DNA of 63,105 bases from Bacillota bacterium (GTDB taxonomy: Bacteria; Bacillota; UBA4882; UBA8346): the NCBI GenBank assembly GCA_023415835.1, contig JAEZJK010000110.1:1-63105 (forward strand), in the 5' to 3' direction. Shown here in pieces: positions 1-8,527 of this stretch. Below the pieces are notes generated by a model. The model saw nothing but the letters and a program-made list of their open reading frames with translations. It was not told the DNA's origin and ran no database searches. A program made the position numbers and the translations under genes. Within the stretch, counting starts at the first letter, position 1. Each line of letters opens with the position of its first letter.

Positions 1-1
1 T

Positions 2-79
2 TTTGATTTCTTTGTTGCTGTTGGCAGACCGCAGCTTATTATATCAAAAGGAGTTTTTATATCACCCTCACCGCTGTAA
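2..79 (+). CDS. C-terminal end of a truncated, unidentified gene
   Basis: An open reading frame enters from the left edge and stops with TAA at 77-79. About 25 residues are visible, ending VFISPSPL. A strong rho-independent terminator follows 11 bases later on the same strand, which is the main reason to think this is the end of a real plus-strand gene. Too little protein is visible to name a family. It could also be a chance open frame beside the terminator of a gene that ends in another frame. Confidence 0.3.
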   Translation, partial: FDFFVAVGRPQLIISKGVFISPSPL

Positions 80-90
80 GCTTTTTTGAA

Positions 91-114
91 CCCCACGCCT
101 AGCGTGGGGTTTTC
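91..114 (+). terminator. Rho-independent terminator
   Basis: A perfect 8-bp stem (CCCCACGC / GCGTGGGG) with a CTA loop is followed by TTTT. It closes the plus-strand unit that enters from the left edge. Because it is symmetrical it may also act on transcripts from the opposite strand. Confidence 0.85.
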
Positions 115-182
115 ACATATAAATAAAGAACCGGCCCATGCCGGCCGATTCTCCCCCGATTTAAATTGTACAATACCACCTT

Positions 183-283
183 ATACCAAGTTGCATTCAA
201 AGTGCAACTATAGATTGCGTTCTCTCCGCAGCATTGCTGCGTTCCACACAAAAGTTGCACTATAATTGAATGCAACTTGGTAT
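183..283. repeat. Palindromic repeat with about 18-bp terminal inverted repeats
   Basis: The ends are near-perfect inverted copies: ATACCAAGTTGCATTCAA on the left and its complement on the right. A second inner pair, AGTGCAACT / AGTTGCACT, lies just inside. The centre is about 45 bases with no coding capacity. The layout resembles a miniature transposable element or a long extragenic palindrome. The right end touches the stop codon of the peptidase gene. I see no second copy in this window, and it differs from the 118-bp element found elsewhere here. Confidence 0.65.
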
Positions 284-1419
284 TAAATATAATTCAATGG
301 ATTTTTAGTCTGGCCATATTTTATAACTTCAAAATGGAGATGGGAGCCGGTACTGTTACCGGTGGAACCAACTGCTCCGATTTTGGCTCCTGTTTGGACC
401 TTTTGCCCAACCCGTACATCGATCCTTGACAAATGAGCGTATCTGGTTTTAAATCCATTGCCATGATTAATCAAGATACAATTGCCGTATCCTCCGTTCC
501 AACCCGCTTCAACAACCCTACCGTCAGTGTAAGCATATACATTGTTGCCATGATTTGCCGCAATATCCAATCCCTCGTGAAAACGTCTCCGCCCTGTAAT
601 TGGATGAATCCGGTAACCGTAAAGACTGGATATTCTCTTTCCTTGAACTACTCCGTAATTTATCCGGCTGCCCTTGAATACGGTCGTTCTGGTTCCCAAT
701 TGGATTATTGCGTTTGCCGGTTCTTTTAGGACTTTTTCAGTCTTTACTTCCAAGGAATTTTGATAACCGTTACAAAGAGTAATATTATAACTAACTTCTT
801 TTAAGCCTTCAATACCCTCTTTAATGATTTTTTTCTGATTTTTCAAGAGGGTATTAACTTTTCGATATTCATTCTTAAAAGGGATCGATTCGACAACCGT
901 ATTTTCCAGTTCGACTATTACATCTAAAACGGGATTAACAGCCTTGACTATCAGTTTATCGCCGGGAAATATTTTATCCGGATCAACATCGGGGTTTAAG
1001 ATCTCCAATTGGTCGGCTGTGATATTATACGCCTTAGAAAGGTTCCAAAAATTGTCACCTTTTTTAATCTCGATCCCCACCGCTTCCGTTTCAAGAGCAT
1101 AGACCCTTTCTTTAGCTGCTTTTAAAGTAACTATTTCTTCAGGCTTAACTTCCACTTCAACAATTTCTAGTTTTTGTGAAAAAGCGATCTTTTTTACCCG
1201 CGCCTTTTTATCGATGTTGACAAGATAGCTCTTTTTATACTCATCCAATATCTTTTCTAAGGAGTCTTTGTTGGAAACGGTAAACCACTTTTCACCGTTT
1301 ACCATCAATTGATAAGCTGGCTCTTTTCTCAATGCATCAGCAATAATTATCAAGCCGGGTAAAATTGCCAAAAGTAAAATCACTGCTAAGATCGACAATA
1401 TAACATTCTTTTTAGTCAA
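283..1419 (-). CDS. LysM-G5-M23 membrane-anchored peptidoglycan peptidase
   Basis: Predicted cell-wall endopeptidase of the LytM/M23 type, cutting peptide bridges in peptidoglycan outside the membrane. The 378-residue protein starts with a hydrophobic anchor (about residues 6-28). A LysM module follows (about 115-160, with the typical GDNFWNLSKAYNI opening), then a G5-like region (about 165-245), then a C-terminal M23 domain (about 260-378). The zinc and catalytic motifs are visible: HEGLD and HLHFEV, with the GSTGNSTGSH loop. Known members with this order act in cell separation, sporulation or germination; which applies here is not visible. The start is TTG, with an AGAAGG about 12 bases upstream. 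The gene stands alone on the minus strand, with a possible -10 (TTAAAAT) in the AT-rich region upstream. Confidence 0.9.
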   Translation of the reverse strand: MTKKNVILSILAVILLLAILPGLIIIADALRKEPAYQLMVNGEKWFTVSNKDSLEKILDEYKKSYLVNIDKKARVKKIAFSQKLEIVEVEVKPEEIVTLKAAKERVYALETEAVGIEIKKGDNFWNLSKAYNITADQLEILNPDVDPDKIFPGDKLIVKAVNPVLDVIVELENTVVESIPFKNEYRKVNTLLKNQKKIIKEGIEGLKEVSYNITLCNGYQNSLEVKTEKVLKEPANAIIQLGTRTTVFKGSRINYGVVQGKRISSLYGYRIHPITGRRRFHEGLDIAANHGNNVYAYTDGRVVEAGWNGGYGNCILINHGNGFKTRYAHLSRIDVRVGQKVQTGAKIGAVGSTGNSTGSHLHFEVIKYGQTKNPLNYI

Positions 1420-1695
1420 TTATGCCACACGCCTTCTCTGGTAGACATTAACTGCAACGATTAATTAAATATTAATAATTTTAACATAAAAGCTATCTCA
1501 AAATTGGTGGGAAAAAATTGAATATATTTTGCATTTACACCTAAAAATAAAGCGCGGTAATAGGCCTATGGCAGTTGATAAAAATATTACCCTACGTATG
1601 CCTTTTGTATCCGGCAATCCAATTAAAGCCACATACGAACCGGATTATACGGGGTTTTCCTCTTGTAAAAAAGGGTCACAGTTAATGAGCATCGC

Positions 1696-1842
1696 TCAAC
1701 TCCCGATTACTATTTCCGTTTTAAAGAGCTCCAGTAAAGGCTGTTGAAAAAGGGGTTCCTTCTTAAACTTGGCTTTTTCAATGAATAACAAAAAGATTAC
1801 GGCCCCCAGCAACATAAAGATCCGGATTAAAATTTTTTTCAC
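1696..1842 (-). CDS. Possible small membrane protein (48 aa)
   Basis: A short frame starting with GTG at 1842 is preceded by AGGGG eight bases upstream, a convincing ribosome binding site. The product has a basic N-terminus (MKKILIRI), one hydrophobic segment (about residues 4-21) and a charged tail (IEKAKFKKEP), so it would be a single-pass membrane peptide or an uncleaved signal-anchor. It lies between the NagB-like gene and the M23 peptidase gene on the same strand. I recognise no family. It may be the remaining N-terminus of a decayed secreted protein, since the stop is followed by frames broken by further stops. Confidence 0.38.
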   Translation of the reverse strand: MKKILIRIFMLLGAVIFLLFIEKAKFKKEPLFQQPLLELFKTEIVIGS

Positions 1843-2050
1843 TGGAAATACCCCTTGTTTTTCAATAATAATTAAAGCCTCGTCAACCCCTTCTTAATAA
1901 TCGCTCAAATCCTGGTTGGATTACAATTGAATGATAGGTTGATCCGGCTCATGCATTAATAAAAAAAGCTTCCTATGAAACCATTAACCTACCGCCCGGA
2001 AGCCTTAACTAAATGATTGTTATATAGTTGGTTTACTGAAGTATAATAGA

Positions 2051-2126
2051 GCTGTAAAGTCACAAAGCAACTTTACAGCCTTTTATTTTAAGCTTTTCAA
2101 ATTACCTTTCAATCTTTTGAAAAGCT
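2051..2126 (-). terminator. Paired hairpins at the end of the amino-sugar operon
   Basis: Two hairpins follow the NagB-like gene on the minus strand. The first (2091-2126) pairs AGCTTTTCAAA with TTTGAAAAGCT. The second (2051-2079) pairs GCTGTAAAGT with ACTTTACAGC. On the plus strand the second is followed by CTTTTATTTT, so it looks at least as good a terminator in that direction. No plus-strand gene is visible upstream, so the likeliest role is ending the minus-strand operon. Confidence 0.55.
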
Positions 2127-2138
2127 ATAACTGAGTAT

Positions 2139-2957
2139 TCACAGATCCCCCGCCGAATCATGGTCTAAGTACAACCTGGCTTGGCTATGGTTACGCAGGA
2201 TCGTCGCCGGACAGTCAGGGGTAATCGGTCCCCGGAGGGTTCGGTGGACTGCCTCCCGTTTGTGCAGGCTCGGAACGATACAGTATATATACTTGGCTGC
2301 AGTTAATGCTGGGATGGTTAAAGTCAGGGCATGGGTCGGCACTTCGTCTAAAGATGCAAAACAACCGTCATGAACCTGCTGGATCCGGCTCCGTTCATCA
2401 AGCTGCACCGGTTTGAGCAAATTGGGATCATTAAAGTCGGCCAAGGGTGGGTCGTTAAAAGCGATATGCCCGTTTTCCCCGATTCCCATGCAAACGATAT
2501 CCACCGGATTATCCCGAAGTAGCCGGGTGTAACGTACACACTCGGTTTTAATCGCCTCCGCTTGTATCGCCGGGGAGGGTTTTCCGGTCAAATTAGGATC
2601 ATCGTTAACCAGGTAATAGACATTTCCAGGTTTGACTCGGTTAAAAAGCCGTTCCCGTAAAAAAACGCCGAACCTTTGCGGAGCTTCTGATGTCAACCCC
2701 AAGTATTCATCCATATGAAAAGCATTCACTCGCGGCCAGTCAATTCCGGGAATATTGCCCAAAGCCTTGAGAAATTCGTTCTGGGAGGGAGCGGCGGCAA
2801 AGATCATATTGAGGTTGGTTTTTTGGGTCAATAATTCCTTCATCTTCTCCGCCACCGCTGAAGCCACAGCTTGCCCCATCAATTTTCGTTCCCGGTAAAT
2901 CTCAACCGTCAAACGATCAACAGTTAAGCTTTTCTCCAAACCTTGATTTTCCAGCAT
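2139..2957 (-). CDS. nagB: NagB-like glucosamine-6-phosphate deaminase/isomerase
   Basis: Predicted cytoplasmic enzyme converting glucosamine-6-phosphate to fructose-6-phosphate and ammonia, the last step that feeds amino sugars into glycolysis. The protein (272 residues from the ATG at 2957; GGAG lies nine bases upstream) shows the family motifs FHMDEYLGL and GIGENGHIAFNDP. The position that is usually Glu after FN in NagB is Asp here, so it may belong to a divergent branch acting on a related amino-sugar phosphate. It is the last gene of an eight-gene minus-strand operon with NagA, a ROK repressor and an ABC sugar transporter, which supports the amino-sugar role. The alternative is a glucosamine-6-phosphate isomerase-like paralogue with a different substrate. 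Confidence 0.82.
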   Translation of the reverse strand: MLENQGLEKSLTVDRLTVEIYRERKLMGQAVASAVAEKMKELLTQKTNLNMIFAAAPSQNEFLKALGNIPGIDWPRVNAFHMDEYLGLTSEAPQRFGVFLRERLFNRVKPGNVYYLVNDDPNLTGKPSPAIQAEAIKTECVRYTRLLRDNPVDIVCMGIGENGHIAFNDPPLADFNDPNLLKPVQLDERSRIQQVHDGCFASLDEVPTHALTLTIPALTAAKYIYCIVPSLHKREAVHRTLRGPITPDCPATILRNHSQARLYLDHDSAGDL

Positions 2958-2990
2958 AGCTAACAACTCCTATACATAGTTTAACAAATT

Positions 2991-3821
2991 TCAACCTTTG
3001 ACTGCGCCTGCGGTCAGTCCTTTAACATAGAACCTTCCGACTAATGCAAATAATAAAATCGGGGGTACCGCCACAATTACGGAACTGGACATCAACATTC
3101 CCCAGTCGATAAAGTATTGATCTAGGAATAAGGCCATACCCACCGGGATTGTCTTCAGTTGATTCGACATAATAAAAACCGAGGCGAAAAGGTATTCCGT
3201 CCAACACAAGAGAAAGGAATTTAACGCTAATGCGGCAATGCCCGGAGCAGTTACCGGCAGAATTACTTGGAATAAAGCTTGTAATCTACTTGCCCCATCG
3301 ATGGAGGCGGCTTCTTCCAATTCAAACGGAATGGTAGTGAAAAACGCTTTTAAGGTCCAGATACTAAAAGGAGCGGTAGTTGATACATTCAATATGATCA
3401 ATGAAAACAGGGTATCTACCAGTTTCATTTTTGCTAAAATCACAAAGATTGGAATCATTATTAAAACCCTTGGAAATACGTAAACCGAAAGGAATAAAGC
3501 GAAAAAGGCTTTTCGGCCGCGATAATTACAGCGGTAAATGCTATATGCGGCGAGCGAACCCAACACCAGCGTTATCAATGTGCTGACTACCGCCACATAA
3601 GTGCTGTTAAAACAGTACCGCGCAAAATCCACTTGAGTGAAGAGGTTCTGGTAATGTTCCAAAGTAAAGGAACGCGGCCATAAAGTCGGGATGGTGCTTG
3701 TCAATTCCGGCGTTGTTTTAAATGAATTTAAAAAGATCCAGACCAACGGCAGAAATACTACGGATGTCAGCAGCAGCACGGATAGATATCTCAAGCTCTG
3801 TTTAAAAAAATTATCTTTCAT
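2991..3821 (-). CDS. Sugar ABC transporter permease, MalG/UgpE type
   Basis: Inner-membrane permease of a CUT1-family carbohydrate importer. The 276-residue protein has about six hydrophobic segments and the EAA loop (EEAASIDGASRLQALFQVI, about residues 176-194) that contacts the ATPase. It ends YVKGLTAGAVKG, typical of this subunit. The start ATG has GGAGG upstream. It lies 3 bases after the partner permease gene, so the two are probably translationally coupled. No ATP-binding subunit is in the operon, so a shared MsmK/MalK-type ATPase encoded elsewhere is likely, as is common for CUT1 systems in Bacillota. Confidence 0.93.
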   Translation of the reverse strand: MKDNFFKQSLRYLSVLLLTSVVFLPLVWIFLNSFKTTPELTSTIPTLWPRSFTLEHYQNLFTQVDFARYCFNSTYVAVVSTLITLVLGSLAAYSIYRCNYRGRKAFFALFLSVYVFPRVLIMIPIFVILAKMKLVDTLFSLIILNVSTTAPFSIWTLKAFFTTIPFELEEAASIDGASRLQALFQVILPVTAPGIAALALNSFLLCWTEYLFASVFIMSNQLKTIPVGMALFLDQYFIDWGMLMSSSVIVAVPPILLFALVGRFYVKGLTAGAVKG

Positions 3822-3824
3822 GAT

Positions 3825-4736
3825 TTACTCCTCCCAATCTAGCTTGAGTGAGCGTTTAAAATAGATCAAGCTACCAATCAGTAGAATTATAAACATAATA
3901 ATCGCAATGGTTGAAGATTGGGAAATTCGGTACTCCTGAAAGGCTTTTAAGTAGATTAAAATTGGTAATGTGGTAGTGGTGTAGTTGGGACCCCCTCTGG
4001 TTAGGAGCCAAATTGTATCAAAAATATTAACCGCCCATAAAATGCATAATAGGGTTTGCACCCTAAGGATGGGAGCTATTCCCGGCAGTTCAATATAACA
4101 AAACTTTTGCCATCCATTAGCCTGTTCAAGATCGGCCGCTTCATAAAGTTCCCGCGGCACTGTCTGCAGAGCCGCCAGTAACATTACCGTGAAAAAAGGA
4201 AACCACCGCCAGACGTTTAAAATAATCACCCAAGGCAGAGCCAGGTTAGGGTCGCTTAAAAATGAAATCGGCGTGTCGATTAGCCCTACGGATTTCAAGA
4301 AATAATTGGCAATACCCAAAGAAGGATCGAGCACCCATTTTCCCAATGTCGCCAGAACGATGGAAGGCAGCACCCAAGGCACTATAATCCAATTTCTGAT
4401 AAAATTTTTGCCAAAAAAGTCCTGGTTGAGAATCTTAGCTCCCAATATTGCGATCCCGATTTGGAATATTACATTCAGAACAGTCCAAACCAGAGTAGTC
4501 CATAAAGATTGAAGAAACACGATCTGTTTCATAACATTAAAGTAATTCTTAAGACCGACAAAAATACCATCGGTCCCTGCATAACCCACATTTTTAAAGC
4601 TGAGCGCCATCGCCTCAATCAACGGATAAATAAGGGTAACCATGACCCATATTAAAATTGGAGCCACTAGCAATAAACCAAAATACGGGTCCTTTTCGAG
4701 ATAGCCTAAAAGCTTTTTCAACTTCACCTCTTGCAC
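3825..4736 (-). CDS. Sugar ABC transporter permease, MalF/UgpA type
   Basis: First permease of the same CUT1 importer, 303 residues with about six membrane segments. The first (around residues 20-40) starts after a short cytoplasmic arm (LGYLEKDPYFGLLLVAP). The EAA motif appears as ELYEAADLEQANGWQKFCYI. The frame opens with a GTG at 4736. A TTG five codons later, with GAGG close upstream, is an equally good start. It sits about 200 bases after the binding-protein gene, separated by a strong hairpin, and is almost contiguous with the MalG-type permease. Confidence 0.92.
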   Translation of the reverse strand: MQEVKLKKLLGYLEKDPYFGLLLVAPILIWVMVTLIYPLIEAMALSFKNVGYAGTDGIFVGLKNYFNVMKQIVFLQSLWTTLVWTVLNVIFQIGIAILGAKILNQDFFGKNFIRNWIIVPWVLPSIVLATLGKWVLDPSLGIANYFLKSVGLIDTPISFLSDPNLALPWVIILNVWRWFPFFTVMLLAALQTVPRELYEAADLEQANGWQKFCYIELPGIAPILRVQTLLCILWAVNIFDTIWLLTRGGPNYTTTTLPILIYLKAFQEYRISQSSTIAIIMFIILLIGSLIYFKRSLKLDWEE

Positions 4737-4868
4737 CCCGTTTCTAATCCCTGGAATTTTGAATGACGTTAAATTTGTTAATTCATTCGGGAGGCTTCAC
4801 TTCATGTATTGTAACGGTTGCATAATAGTCAAATCATATTTTGGGATAGCTCAAGTAATCCGGGCGTT

Positions 4869-4903
4869 AAGTCCGGTCTCCGCCGTAAGCGGGAACCGGA
4901 CTT
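4869..4903 (-). promoter_or_regulatory. Strong intercistronic hairpin after the binding-protein gene
   Basis: AAGTCCGGT pairs with ACCGGACTT, and the inner TCCGC / GCGGGA extends the stem around a CGTAA loop. No long U-tract follows. Hairpins in this position of sugar ABC operons commonly protect the binding-protein mRNA or partly terminate transcription, giving more binding protein than permease. That role is inferred from position. Confidence 0.6.
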
Positions 4904-4939
4904 CTAGCATAGAAAGGCGCCCGGAAAATTAAACTATGG

Positions 4940-6247
4940 TTATTCGATAGCTTCTTTCATCTTGGAGGCGCCGGCTTTAACAGCCTCTTCAGGACTTAAC
5001 TTATCATAGACCATCCGTTGAGCAGTCCAGGCAATCAGGTTTTGTCCGGTGATCCGACCGATGTCCGGATTATAAGGACGAACAGTAAAGCCATATAATT
5101 TACCGTATTTAGCTTCTTCCACCATGAGCTGGAATTTTTCTTGATGCCGTTTTATGGTGGAGTTGTTTAACAATACCGTAGATTTGGATGCTTCCTCGGT
5201 TACCGGGAGGAAAAGACCAGGAGAACCAATCAACAGACTGCCCATATTTTCCGGTTGATAGATGAATTCCACCAGCCGCTTATAGGCCTCCCGCACTTTC
5301 GGATCCGACTTCAAGAGATTAATGGCGTTACTATAGTAGGTAGTACCCCGTTGTCCGTTTTTATCCGGAACAGGAACCGGAGCCGCGCCCAATAAATTTG
5401 GATCTAAGGTGGTTCTCAAATCCCATTGCTCAATGTACTGTCCTTTTTCAACTACCATGGCGACTTCGCCATTCATAAATGCGGCAACCGGTTGATCCCA
5501 CTGCCATGACGCCGAACCCGGAGGAGACATGTCATATAACTTTTTGTACATCCGATAGGTCTCGACGGTTCTGGGGTTGTCAAAAACTATTTTGCCTTTG
5601 CCATCGATGATCGTTTCAGCTTTATTGACCACCATCAAAGGATAAACCTGTTGGACGGTTGCCAGATGCCAGTCTGCCGGTACTGCGATTGGATACTTGA
5701 CAACTCCTTTATCAACCAGGGTCTTACACGCGGCCAACCATTCCGACCAGGTCTTCGGCGGTTTATTTGGATCTAACCCCGCTTTTTGGAATAAATCTTT
5801 CCGATACCATAACACTTCCGCCTGGCCATAAAGGGGTACTCCCCAGTAATGGTTATCATAATAATACGGATCGATTGCCGGTTGATAAACCTTATATTTC
5901 TTCATTAATCCTTTCATGATGTCATCTACAGGCCGGACCGTCCTGGTCAACATCATATTCATACTAAAATCCGGAATAGCAAAGATAAAGTCAGGATACT
6001 TATTAGCTTGAATTGCGGCGATTGCCTTTACATAAACATCACCCCAGCTTTGCACCTCTACTTTAACGTTGAGATCGGAATTTTCCCGGTTAAATTTATT
6101 GATTAATTCTTCAATTGCTTTCATTCTTGTCGGCCGGGCTTCCATATGCCAGAGGCTAAGTTGTAAGGGCGCTTTCTCAGCGTAAATTCCCGTCACCAGA
6201 AATACCATTGATAGGAGTACGAGTAAACTGATTTTAAACTTTTTCAC
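4940..6247 (-). CDS. Extracellular sugar-binding protein of the ABC importer
   Basis: Solute-binding component (435 residues, family 1 extracellular binding protein) of the adjacent CUT1 importer. It begins with a GTG start behind a strong AAGGAGG. It has a classical signal peptide (KK, a hydrophobic core, then IYA before EKA, about residues 1-24). There is no cysteine near the cleavage region, so it is not an obvious lipoprotein, which is unusual for a single-membrane Gram-positive. The mature part opens QLSLWHMEARP and contains typical fold signatures (FNRENSDLNVKVEVQSWGD). Context with NagA and NagB suggests an amino-sugar ligand such as GlcNAc or a chitin/peptidoglycan fragment; the ligand cannot be read from sequence. 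Confidence 0.92.
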   Translation of the reverse strand: MKKFKISLLVLLSMVFLVTGIYAEKAPLQLSLWHMEARPTRMKAIEELINKFNRENSDLNVKVEVQSWGDVYVKAIAAIQANKYPDFIFAIPDFSMNMMLTRTVRPVDDIMKGLMKKYKVYQPAIDPYYYDNHYWGVPLYGQAEVLWYRKDLFQKAGLDPNKPPKTWSEWLAACKTLVDKGVVKYPIAVPADWHLATVQQVYPLMVVNKAETIIDGKGKIVFDNPRTVETYRMYKKLYDMSPPGSASWQWDQPVAAFMNGEVAMVVEKGQYIEQWDLRTTLDPNLLGAAPVPVPDKNGQRGTTYYSNAINLLKSDPKVREAYKRLVEFIYQPENMGSLLIGSPGLFLPVTEEASKSTVLLNNSTIKRHQEKFQLMVEEAKYGKLYGFTVRPYNPDIGRITGQNLIAWTAQRMVYDKLSPEEAVKAGASKMKEAIE

Positions 6248-6357
6248 ATTATTACCTCCTTTTTAAAAGCAACGGTTGATTGAAAACTGGATATCCATAA
6301 AACCAATACTTTCTGTAATGCTGGGAAGAGCCGAAACTTTAAAACTACGACCGATAA

Positions 6358-7116
6358 CTACCTTAAATGTCTTACCCGATCGAAATACTTGGCTTCCCAA
6401 TTTTTATTTGCTTCATCACCTCCCGGCATATTAGCGCTCATCCATATTGGCGGTGTAAATCCGCGTTCCAGTAATTTATTTACTACTTCAATAACTAACA
6501 AGTTTACTGTAAATACATTAACCATGGTCGACGAAGGTGCGATCCTCTGTTCCAACCCATCAAACTTCACAATCGCGTCTCCCAGAGGCAAATGACAATT
6601 GATATAGATATCGACAATCTCGAATAAGTTTTTGTTACTGGGATGCCGCGAAGGGTGCCCCTCCGGCACATGCTTGGCAAAGCTGGTGGAAGTAATTCCA
6701 ATAGTGGTCAAACCGCGTTTTTTTGCTTCCAAAGCGGTATCAATCGTCATGGAATTGATGCCATAGGCGTTGACGACAACAATCACTTCGCCATTTTTCA
6801 CTCCGTAATAATCCAACACCGACTTGGCATATCCAGGAGTGCGTTCGATAATATTACTGTGTTTGGCGCCGTTTACCAGCTGGAGTCCAGGATCCAACAT
6901 CGGATTGATTGCCGCCAAGCCACCGGCCCGCCAGACTAATTCCTCAGCTGCAATATTAGAGTGGCCGCCGGTACCGATGACATGGATCAACTGGTCTTTC
7001 ATGATACTCTCGGCGATTACCTCGGCCGCCCGATTGATCGGCTCTTCTTCTTCAGCTTCAATACTTTTAAAAAGATTGGTGATCGCATTTAAATATTCTT
7101 GGGTATACTTACTCAT
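6358..7116 (-). CDS. SIS-domain phosphosugar protein (UPF0309-like)
   Basis: A 252-residue cytoplasmic SIS (sugar isomerase) protein, of a family that binds phosphosugars for isomerisation or related chemistry. The N-terminal helix region leads into the phosphosugar-binding loop (HVIGTGGHSNIAAEELVWR, about residues 45-63). A second conserved segment is VIVVVNAYGINSMTIDTALE. The overall make-up resembles the uncharacterised UPF0309 group more than MurQ etherases, which carry a different GxGTSGR loop. Its place between LarA and the binding protein in the amino-sugar operon suggests it processes the imported sugar, possibly after phosphorylation. The start ATG has AGGAG about nine bases upstream. 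Confidence 0.82.
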   Translation of the reverse strand: MSKYTQEYLNAITNLFKSIEAEEEEPINRAAEVIAESIMKDQLIHVIGTGGHSNIAAEELVWRAGGLAAINPMLDPGLQLVNGAKHSNIIERTPGYAKSVLDYYGVKNGEVIVVVNAYGINSMTIDTALEAKKRGLTTIGITSTSFAKHVPEGHPSRHPSNKNLFEIVDIYINCHLPLGDAIVKFDGLEQRIAPSSTMVNVFTVNLLVIEVVNKLLERGFTPPIWMSANMPGGDEANKNWEAKYFDRVRHLR

Positions 7117-7209
7117 CGCACCATGCTCCTTTGATATTTGTCTTTAGTAACATCAAACATGCTTCCGAAAGAATGAATGGTTCACCTCCCTTATTTACCG
7201 TTTAAAATT

Positions 7210-8487
7210 TCAGGTTCCCGCTACTATCGGATAAGTCTCAGCGCCGTAGGGCAACACTGTAACCTTAGCCGAAGGTCCGTATTGCGGTAATATTTCATCG
7301 ATGGCCGCTTCGATTGTGGCATATTTGGCAAATCCCGCCCGATTGGCTTCAAATAAATCGATTCCGTCAGATACCAACGCAAGCTTAACCCGTTTTTTAA
7401 TCCGGGATATTGTAGCCCCGACCGGGGCAGCCAACGGGTCTCGGATTCCTTCCGGTGAAACCGCGATTTCATCCAATTTGTTTTCAATGCCGGTACAACC
7501 GATATAAGTGGTATAACTCGGATGAGGGCCTACCCCTTCGGGGCATGGGGTGACCAATATCAAAGTTCCACCGTCCTTGAGAATAAACTCTCCGGACAAT
7601 ACCCCTTTGGTAGCTTGCCAAAAATCAGCGTCAGCCGGATGAGAACTGACTACAGCCACATCCACTTTACAATTGGCCTTGACTCCGTAAAGCTCTTTGG
7701 CGAAACCGACTCCTACTCGATGGGCTTTGATATAGTCTCCGGCCACCGCTTTATAGATCTTTCCGTCGGGAGTGCAGACCACATTCACGATAAAATGCAA
7801 CCCTACTTGTTTGATCCATCGTTCCATATTCTCCCTGACCGGACTATTCTCAGAGCCGAACATATTCCAAGGGGTCTTCCCGTGTTGCAGATGAAAAGCT
7901 GCTACCGTAGCTTCGCCGGTAATTCCCGGATAGATAATCTTGCCTCCCCCGGACCAGCCAACCGCGGGATGTGGCACAATACTGCCAATCCCAATCCTGA
8001 TATCGGCTTCCATAGCCCGCCGATCAGCCCATACCTGGGTTCCGCCAGGCGCTACCCCCAAGTTCACTTGTTTAGTTTGATCCCGAAATTCCGAATTGAA
8101 AACTGCCAGCCGTTCCCGTAAAGCGGCCCCTACTTTTAACTCTATCTCCGCTTCAGACATCGGACGATGGCTCCCGAGAGCCATTATTACCGTAATTTGT
8201 TCATCGGCGACTCCGCATAAATTTAGTTCCTCCACGATTAATGGCAATAGTTTAGCGGTAGGAGTCGGCCTACTGATATCGTCACATAGCAGAGCAATTT
8301 TTTGACCAGGGCGGACAATCTCGGATAGCCTGCCGGAACCGATCGGTTTTTCGAGCGCCTGTTTAACTTCGGTAATTTGATCTTCCGGGAAAGTAACCCG
8401 ATTGGGATAGAGGATCTCTTGAAAATGATGGCCTGCTATCTTAAAAGTAATTTCTTTTTCACCGTAGGGTATTGATATTTGTGCCAT
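7210..8487 (-). CDS. larA: LarA-family nickel-pincer hydroxyacid racemase
   Basis: Homologue of lactate racemase LarA, which interconverts D- and L-2-hydroxyacids using a covalently bound nickel-pincer nucleotide. The 425-residue length fits. Key positions reported for the Lactobacillus plantarum enzyme (His108, His174, Lys184, His200) correspond here to His107, His173, Lys183 and His199, inside GSHRPM, VPHPAVGW, SGGGKIIYPG and AFHLQHG. DDISRPTPT is also present (69-77). The active site therefore looks intact. The substrate is uncertain because many LarA homologues racemise or epimerise other hydroxyacids. No larB, larC or larE cofactor genes are in the window. Its place inside an amino-sugar operon is unusual; D-lactate released from a lactyl-ether sugar is one possible explanation. 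Confidence 0.88.
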   Translation of the reverse strand: MAQISIPYGEKEITFKIAGHHFQEILYPNRVTFPEDQITEVKQALEKPIGSGRLSEIVRPGQKIALLCDDISRPTPTAKLLPLIVEELNLCGVADEQITVIMALGSHRPMSEAEIELKVGAALRERLAVFNSEFRDQTKQVNLGVAPGGTQVWADRRAMEADIRIGIGSIVPHPAVGWSGGGKIIYPGITGEATVAAFHLQHGKTPWNMFGSENSPVRENMERWIKQVGLHFIVNVVCTPDGKIYKAVAGDYIKAHRVGVGFAKELYGVKANCKVDVAVVSSHPADADFWQATKGVLSGEFILKDGGTLILVTPCPEGVGPHPSYTTYIGCTGIENKLDEIAVSPEGIRDPLAAPVGATISRIKKRVKLALVSDGIDLFEANRAGFAKYATIEAAIDEILPQYGPSAKVTVLPYGAETYPIVAGT

Positions 8488-8527
8488 TTTTATCTTCTCC
8501 TGTTAAATTTCGAGAAGCCATGATTGG

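Noticed and set aside
1529..1747. Plus-strand 72-codon frame
   Set aside because: No ribosome binding site for either ATG, and it overlaps the better-supported small minus-strand frame.
6358..7116. MurQ etherase call for the SIS protein
   Set aside because: The GxGTSGR loop and MurQ-specific segments are absent, so only a general SIS assignment is supported.
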